From the NCBI GenBank assembly GCA_902795715.1, contig CADBME010000391.1, positions 1 through 10,281 on the forward strand: a stretch of 10,281 nucleotides of DNA. The letters run 5' to 3'. Source of the stretch: an uncultured Lachnospiraceae bacterium. GTDB taxonomy: Bacteria > Bacillota_A > Clostridia > Lachnospirales > Lachnospiraceae. Positions 6,462 through 10,281 of the stretch are shown here, piece by piece. The translations under genes were made by a program, and so were the position numbers. The notes below the pieces were generated by a model that did not search any database, had not been told where the DNA came from, and saw only the letters and a list, made by a program, of their open reading frames with translations. Each line of letters begins with the position of its first letter. The first letter of the stretch is position 1.

Positions 6462-7277
6462 ATGGCTGAAAGACGCATATCCGGACGTGGACAGATTCGA
6501 ATCTATCTTGGTAAATGTTTTCGTCTGTTCCAAAATGAAAAACAGTGGAAGAATTTTATATCTGCCTTTATTATCATCATGATTATTTCTCTGGTGACGG
6601 GATCGGACATGTTCCGGACATATGAGGCGACGAACAAAGGGGCTTTTGCTATTGCTTCGGCTTGCATCTGGGCTGGATTATTTAACTCCATTCAGTCTGT
6701 ATGCAGGGAGAGGGCTATTATCAAGAGAGAGTACAGGACGGGCCTCCGTATCTCTTCCTATATATTGGCCCATGTCATCTATGAGATGTTCCTTTGTGCT
6801 GTGGAGTCCCTGATTATGCTTGTGGTAATCTGCATACGTAATATTGGACATCTGCCGGATAAGGGTTTGATCTTTCCCATGGGGATTGATCTCTTTCTCA
6901 CCATTTTTCTGATTACTTTCAGCGCGGATATGATTGCTTTGCTGATTTCCTGTATTGTGAAAACGGAGACCTCGGCTATGATGATCATGCCCTTTGTCCT
7001 GGTCATTCAGCTGGTCATGTCCGGCGTGGTTTTCAGCCTTCAGGGTCTGTCCGAACTGATTTCCTACCTGACTGTAAGCCGCTGGGGTGTCGAAGGGATT
7101 ATGTCCATTGCCAGAACCAACTTGCAGGTGGATATGGGGGCGGTCTATGCAAACGCTTCCGGTTCCGGGAATAGCGGGACCCTTGCCATGGACTGGATAT
7201 ATATGCTTTTGTTTGCTCTGGTCTACATACTTATGAGCATGCTGATGCTTCGAAAAGTAGATAAAGACGAGCGCTGA
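6462..7277 (+). CDS. ABC-2 type permease (ABCG-like membrane half)
   Basis: This 271-residue integral membrane protein has six likely helices at about residues 32-47, 60-80, 98-125, 138-166, 171-192 and 243-263, the usual ABC-2 topology with a longer loop before the last helix. RERAIIKREYRTGLRISSY (82-100) matches the conserved amphipathic connecting segment of ABCG/White-type permeases (RE...GLR.SSY), and SRWGVEGI (206-213) matches the family's SRW..EG motif ahead of the last helix. It should dimerise in the cytoplasmic membrane and be driven by the FHA-ABC ATPase encoded 39 bp upstream. In Rv1747-type proteins this part is fused to the ATPase; here it is separate. Export is the expected direction because no solute-binding protein is present. 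The substrate cannot be inferred: lipid-linked wall precursors, lipids or peptides are all possible. Confidence 0.9.
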   Translation: MAERRISGRGQIRIYLGKCFRLFQNEKQWKNFISAFIIIMIISLVTGSDMFRTYEATNKGAFAIASACIWAGLFNSIQSVCRERAIIKREYRTGLRISSYILAHVIYEMFLCAVESLIMLVVICIRNIGHLPDKGLIFPMGIDLFLTIFLITFSADMIALLISCIVKTETSAMMIMPFVLVIQLVMSGVVFSLQGLSELISYLTVSRWGVEGIMSIARTNLQVDMGAVYANASGSGNSGTLAMDWIYMLLFALVYILMSMLMLRKVDKDER

Positions 7278-7300
7278 TATTGTTTTTAAATAATTAAGAA

Positions 7301-7309
7301 TGATATAAT
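7301..7309 (+). promoter_or_regulatory. Extended -10 promoter for the Cthe_2159-like gene
   Basis: TGATATAAT is a perfect extended -10 (TGnTATAAT) lying 67 bases before the ATG at 7377. The upstream TTGTTT at 7280-7285, 18 bp away, keeps the TTG of a -35 box. Transcription would begin near 7316, giving a leader of about 60 nt. This suggests the downstream group can be transcribed independently of the kinase/ABC operon. Confidence 0.6.
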
Positions 7310-7347
7310 GTAAGGGAAGCAGGCATCTCATCAAAGGATTACATTAT
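7305..7347 (+). repeat. 9-bp perfect inverted repeat straddling the promoter
   Basis: ATAATGTAA (7305-7313) and its exact reverse complement TTACATTAT (7339-7347) are separated by 25 bp, with arm centres 34 bp apart. The left arm covers most of the -10 box and so would not be transcribed. The pair is therefore more likely a DNA operator than an RNA hairpin, if it is functional at all. No known operator consensus is recognised with this spacing. Confidence 0.4.
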
Positions 7348-7384
7348 GTCAGCTGTAGGGATGAGGAATTCAGTGAATGGATAA
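7346..7384 (+). other. Possible 12-codon upstream ORF overlapping the next start
   Basis: ATG at 7346 opens MSAVGMRNSVNG and stops at TAA 7382-7384, overlapping the first codons of the gene at 7377. AAAGGA at 7333-7338 lies seven bases upstream, a workable ribosome binding site. It could be a leader peptide coupling translation, or chance. It has no codons suggestive of attenuation. Confidence 0.25.
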
Positions 7385-8291
7385 AGGGCTGAAAAAGAGA
7401 GTAAAAGGCTGGTTGGCCATGCTTATATTGGCCGCGGCGGCAATTGCCGCTGCCTGTATCCTGATTGGGTTCTACACGGACAGCGGAACTTCTACAGAGG
7501 AAGATCGGGAAAAAATCATTTTTCAGGGAACGCATATTATGACTTCCCACAGTTCAGCAGTCCGTGTAGAAGCCAATAAGGTGACCATACTAAAAGCAGG
7601 GACCTATGTTCTTGAAGGAAATCTCTCAGACGGGCAGATTATCGTGGATGCAGGCCCGGAGGATCAGGTCGTTCTGAAATTCAATAATCTCTCTGCCTAC
7701 TGCAGCGATTCTTCGCCACTCTGGATCCGAAGAGCTGACAAAGTGAAAATCCGCCTGAAAGATGACAGCGTGAACCAGCTGTCAGATGGTGAATACTATA
7801 AACCGACAGAAAAGGGACAGAAGCAGGCCCGGGCCTGTATTGACGCCCGATGCGATATCAATATCAAGGGGGAAAAAGGAAGTCTGACCATAAAGTCCGC
7901 CTACCGGGACGGAATTCGGACCTCCGATGATCTGAAAATCAAAAGCGGGACTATCAAGGTGGAAGCAGCCCGTCATGGTCTTATGGGAAAGGATTCCGTT
8001 CAGATTGAGGATGGAAACCTGGATGTGATAGCGGACCGGGATGGCATTCATTCTGACGGATTTCTGAAGATGAGCGGCGGCCAGGTACAGATTCGGGCAG
8101 GTCGATATGGCCTGTATGCTTATGAGGATCTCGTCGCCAAACCACCAGGTCAGATCAGGGTAATCTCAGCCCTCTCCAAAGCCGGGTGCCGCGGGAAGAT
8201 CGATGTGGATCAATGTCTTGTAGAAGATGATGAAACCCATACTGATCAAGACGGGGAAAAGCCTGCAAATGATGATTCAGGTAATCATTAG
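7377..8291 (+). CDS. Membrane-anchored Cthe_2159-like beta-helix carbohydrate-binding protein
   Basis: This 304-residue protein has a short basic N-terminus, one hydrophobic anchor (about 12-32) and an external domain with an acidic, repeat-free tail (about 282-304). The external part shows short beta-helix-like coils: GSLTIKSAYRDGIRTSDDLKI, GTIKVEAARHGLMGKDSVQI, GNLDVIADRDGIHSDGFLKM and GQVQIRAGRYGLYAYEDL (about 168-251). The recurring [DH]G[IL]..[SK] turn is typical of the family named after Clostridium thermocellum Cthe_2159, a calcium-binding, pectate-lyase-like fold reported to bind polysaccharide. There is no evidence here of catalytic residues. The start is supported by GAGGAA eight bases before the ATG and by a promoter upstream. 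Homologues are often annotated as carbohydrate-binding domain proteins and occur near VTC, DUF4956 and CotH genes; the first two are present here. It may bind wall polymer or an anionic polymer at the cell surface (inference). Confidence 0.78.
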   Translation: MDKGLKKRVKGWLAMLILAAAAIAAACILIGFYTDSGTSTEEDREKIIFQGTHIMTSHSSAVRVEANKVTILKAGTYVLEGNLSDGQIIVDAGPEDQVVLKFNNLSAYCSDSSPLWIRRADKVKIRLKDDSVNQLSDGEYYKPTEKGQKQARACIDARCDINIKGEKGSLTIKSAYRDGIRTSDDLKIKSGTIKVEAARHGLMGKDSVQIEDGNLDVIADRDGIHSDGFLKMSGGQVQIRAGRYGLYAYEDLVAKPPGQIRVISALSKAGCRGKIDVDQCLVEDDETHTDQDGEKPANDDSGNH

Positions 8292-8370
8292 GAAAAAGAC
8301 CAAAGAAAAGAAGACTAAAAAAGGAAATTAGAGAAAAGAAGATAAAGCAGTAATTTGTTAAAGATAATGT

Positions 8371-8376
8371 AGAGGG
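8371..8376 (+). promoter_or_regulatory. RBS supporting a GTG start for the VTC gene
   Basis: AGAGGG lies seven bases before GTG at 8384. An in-frame TGA at 8378-8380 excludes any longer start, and the next in-frame ATG (codon 16) would delete the conserved FQRVEKKYR strand of the VTC domain. GTG is therefore the only sensible start. Confidence 0.8.
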
Positions 8377-8383
8377 ATGATTT

Positions 8384-9184
8384 GTGGCAGCGATATCTGT
8401 TTTTCAGCGTGTAGAAAAAAAATATCGAATGGATCAGACAGCATTTGGAAAGATCCTCCCACTAATTAATGAACACATGGAGGAGGATTCCTATTGCAAA
8501 GGCGGAAAATCTTACCGTATCTGTAATCTCTATTATGATACAGAACATTATGACGTGATAAGGGAATCTCTGAAAAAGCCTTTCTTTAAGGAAAAACTTC
8601 GCCTCAGAACTTATGGCTGGCCTGCGTCAGAGGAAAGCATAGCTTTTCTGGAACTGAAGAGAAAAATAAATGGCCTTGTAACCAAGAGAAGAGCGACTCT
8701 TTCTTACGGGGTCGCTCTTCGGTTTATGGCCCCTTATCTGCAGGGAGAAGGATTCTCTTCTAAGGAGCTTTCTTTACCGGAAGACCTCTCTTATATCAAT
8801 CGTCAGGTTCTTAGAGAGATTCAGGAATACCTTGCTTACTCTCCTGTGGCGACAGGAACCTTGCTGACATATGAACGGGTAGCCCGGTTCGGCAGGGAGG
8901 ATCCTGGCTTTCGGGTAACATTTGACCGGAATATACGGTTCAAAAGATGTGTCAAGGATATGACTTCCCTGTCGGAGGATACTATGATTCCTCTTATGCA
9001 TGAGGACTTCATTTTGATGGAAGCAAAAGCGGAGGGTGCTTTTCCACTATGGTTTAGCCGTCTGCTCAGCAGGGAAGAGATCCGGCCCCAGAGTTTTTCA
9101 AAATATGGCGTCGCTTATAAGACCTATCTGAAAAAAGATTGCCTGAATGACGACGACAGAATCGATGTACTGGGAAGGATATAA
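8384..9184 (+). CDS. VTC-domain polyphosphate polymerase-like protein
   Basis: The 266-residue protein is essentially a bare VTC domain, the tunnel-shaped catalytic fold (CYTH/triphosphate tunnel superfamily) by which yeast Vtc4 makes polyphosphate from ATP. Characteristic basic and acidic strands are visible in order: RVEKKYRM (9-16), CNLYYDT (47-53), KLRLRTYG (71-78), FLELKRKINGLVTKRR (88-103), YERVAR (163-168), FRVTFDRNIRFK (176-187), ILMEAKAEG (210-218) with the likely metal-binding Glu213, and SFSKYGVAYKTY (237-248). There is no SPX domain and no membrane segment, as is usual for bacterial members; the DUF4956 protein encoded 18 bp downstream probably supplies the membrane part. Polyphosphate synthesis is the family-based expectation, not shown here. 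A perfect 10-bp inverted repeat lies inside the gene at 8688-8720. Confidence 0.9.
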   Translation: MAAISVFQRVEKKYRMDQTAFGKILPLINEHMEEDSYCKGGKSYRICNLYYDTEHYDVIRESLKKPFFKEKLRLRTYGWPASEESIAFLELKRKINGLVTKRRATLSYGVALRFMAPYLQGEGFSSKELSLPEDLSYINRQVLREIQEYLAYSPVATGTLLTYERVARFGREDPGFRVTFDRNIRFKRCVKDMTSLSEDTMIPLMHEDFILMEAKAEGAFPLWFSRLLSREEIRPQSFSKYGVAYKTYLKKDCLNDDDRIDVLGRI

Positions 9185-9202
9185 AATTACAAGGAGTATG
9201 AT

Positions 9203-9910
9203 ATGCAGCTGATTCATTCTATTATTAATTCTGATTTTGCGGTTGACATTACAGTAACGGGTTTCATCCTGATTCTTTGTGCCACTCTTGTTTGCGGTAT
9301 TCTGTTCAGCGGACTGTATGTGTATAATCGCAGAAAGGATGTTCTTACAAAAGGTTTTGCCATGGCTTTGGTGGTTGTCCCCATTGCGACGGCTGTTGTC
9401 ATTACCATGGTAGGGCGAAATATAGCAGCAGGACTGGGACTAAGTGGTATTTTTGTTCTGGTCCGTTTTCGAAGCGGGCCTGTGCAGCCAAGGGACTTAT
9501 CCTACCTTTTTGCTTCTATCTGTTCAGGAGTCCTGGTCGGGTGCGGATATGTGCTTTACGGACTTATTTATACAGCCCTGGTCCTCATTGTCATCTTTGT
9601 ACTTGAGCAGACAGGCTGGGGAGAGGAAGAGGCAGACAGCATGATTCTTAAGATCTGGGTGCCGGAGAGTCTTAACTTTCAGGATCTTTTCACACCGGTT
9701 CTGGAAAAATACACTGAACGGTTTCGTCTGCTTATGGTACGAACAACCGATTTCGGCTCCATGTGTGAGCTGCGCTACCGGATTCTTCCTAAGGTGGACA
9801 TGAAGCAAAAGGAATTTATTGATGAAATAAGAAGCAAAAACGGGAACATGAATGTTGTTTTAATCATTGCCCCCAATATTGTGGAGAGCGGGAGCAAACA
9901 GGTGATATAA
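9203..9910 (+). CDS. DUF4956 membrane protein, VTC partner
   Basis: This 235-residue protein has hydrophobic segments at about 15-38, 53-70, 78-88 and 101-135, followed by a soluble C-terminal region (about 140-235) ending in an alpha/beta-type segment (SKNGNMNVVLIIAP). The signature GLSGIFVLVRFRSGPVQPRD (79-98) matches the conserved 'G..SIVRFR....P.D' core of DUF4956. This family is found next to bacterial VTC-domain genes, which is the best clue to its role: a membrane anchor or channel that works with the polyphosphate polymerase, comparable to the membrane domains of the yeast VTC complex (inference). AAGGAG lies six bases before the ATG, 18 bp after the VTC stop, so the two are surely co-expressed. 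Its biochemical function is unknown. Confidence 0.85.
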   Translation: MQLIHSIINSDFAVDITVTGFILILCATLVCGILFSGLYVYNRRKDVLTKGFAMALVVVPIATAVVITMVGRNIAAGLGLSGIFVLVRFRSGPVQPRDLSYLFASICSGVLVGCGYVLYGLIYTALVLIVIFVLEQTGWGEEEADSMILKIWVPESLNFQDLFTPVLEKYTERFRLLMVRTTDFGSMCELRYRILPKVDMKQKEFIDEIRSKNGNMNVVLIIAPNIVESGSKQVI

Positions 9911-10281
9911 ATGAAAATAAAAAAGTTTCGTGCCGTATGGATTATGTTTACAGCGGCGCTCCTCCTGGGAGCATTCCTGTTTACATCTAAAATCATAGAT
10001 ACTGTGCATAATGAGCATGAATTCGGAGATGATGCCATCCATATGAAAGCTCCTTCCCTGACAGCCTGCGGGGATGCCTTTCTCTTTTACAATAAGGAGG
10101 AAGCCCTTCTCATAGACACGGGGGAAGCAGTGGATCAGGACAGTTTGCTTTCAGCTATCGACAAAGCCGGAGTGGAAGCCATCGATGTCCTGATTCTGAC
10201 TCATTTTGACAAGGACCATATCGGTGGAGCTCCGGCCCTTCTTAAAAAATACCCTGTAAAAATATGTTATACAAGCGTCGG
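9911..10281 (+). CDS. Membrane-anchored ComEC-like MBL-fold hydrolase (partial)
   Basis: The ATG at 9911 follows the DUF4956 stop with no gap, with AGGTGA (9900-9905) five bases upstream, so the pair is tightly coupled. The frame runs off the window after 123 codons. The N-terminus has a basic start and one hydrophobic segment (about 8-25), so the enzyme domain should lie outside the membrane. The visible domain begins with APSLTACGDAFLF and ALLIDTG (65-71), then LILTHFDKDHIGG (94-106). Its His98, Asp100, Asp102 and His103 form the HxDxDH metal site of metallo-beta-lactamase-fold hydrolases, of the type seen in the C-terminal domain of ComEC/Rec2. The remaining ligands are beyond the edge. 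Possible activities include phosphodiesterase, nuclease or polymer hydrolase; none can be chosen. Its position directly after VTC and DUF4956 suggests a role in the same surface or polyphosphate process. Confidence 0.85.
   Translation, partial: MKIKKFRAVWIMFTAALLLGAFLFTSKIIDTVHNEHEFGDDAIHMKAPSLTACGDAFLFYNKEEALLIDTGEAVDQDSLLSAIDKAGVEAIDVLILTHFDKDHIGGAPALLKKYPVKICYTSV

Noticed and set aside
6259..6582. Plus-strand frame of 107 codons spanning the ATPase end and permease start
   Set aside because: Out of frame with both real genes, no ribosome binding site, no recognisable product.
6678..7334. Minus-strand open frame of 218 codons opposite the permease
   Set aside because: The His/Asn/Gln-rich product looks like the antisense of hydrophobic membrane codons, and it covers the promoter on the opposite strand. 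No family features.

Overview
The window looks like chromosomal DNA from an anaerobic Clostridia member, most likely Lachnospiraceae or a close relative. The reasons are strong AGGAGG-type ribosome binding sites, moderate GC with A-rich intergenic leaders, and a gene repertoire typical of that group (an 'FGITY/IKEYYP' Ser/Thr kinase, a VTC/DUF4956 pair, a Cthe_2159-like protein). The assignment rests on protein character only. Every gene I accept is on the + strand.

Layout: (1) 2-472, the C-terminal half of a metallo-beta-lactamase-fold hydrolase cut by the window edge. (2) 569-1333, a serine alpha/beta hydrolase of the cinnamoyl/feruloyl-esterase-like type. (3) 1334-1504, an intergenic stretch with three direct repeats spaced exactly 31 bp apart, just ahead of the next gene. 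(4) 1505-7277, a three-gene signalling/transport operon: a membrane Ser/Thr kinase with a large external leucine-rich-repeat domain, a protein with two FHA domains followed by an ABCG-type ATPase, and an ABC-2 permease. The first two genes overlap by 8 bp; the last two are 39 bp apart. (5) 7278-7376, an intergenic stretch with a good extended -10 promoter inside a 9-bp inverted repeat. (6) 7377-10281, a second gene group: a membrane-anchored Cthe_2159-like beta-helix protein, a VTC-type polyphosphate polymerase domain protein, a DUF4956 membrane protein, and the start of a membrane-anchored ComEC-like metallo-beta-lactamase.

How the genes may work together (inference): the kinase probably senses an extracellular ligand with its LRR domain and phosphorylates Ser/Thr residues that the FHA domains of the ABC ATPase bind, thereby gating export through the permease. 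This matches, in a rearranged form, mycobacterial PknF with its neighbour Rv1747 (FHA-FHA-ABC-permease in one chain). Between the FHA domains and the ATPase lies a linker with [Ser/Thr]-Pro-Ala at every twelfth residue, a plausible phospho-site ladder. The downstream group resembles bacterial polyphosphate-synthesis neighbourhoods. Whether it is functionally tied to the kinase/ABC module cannot be settled from sequence, because it has its own promoter. No transposase, tRNA, rRNA, CRISPR array or convincing intrinsic terminator was seen.
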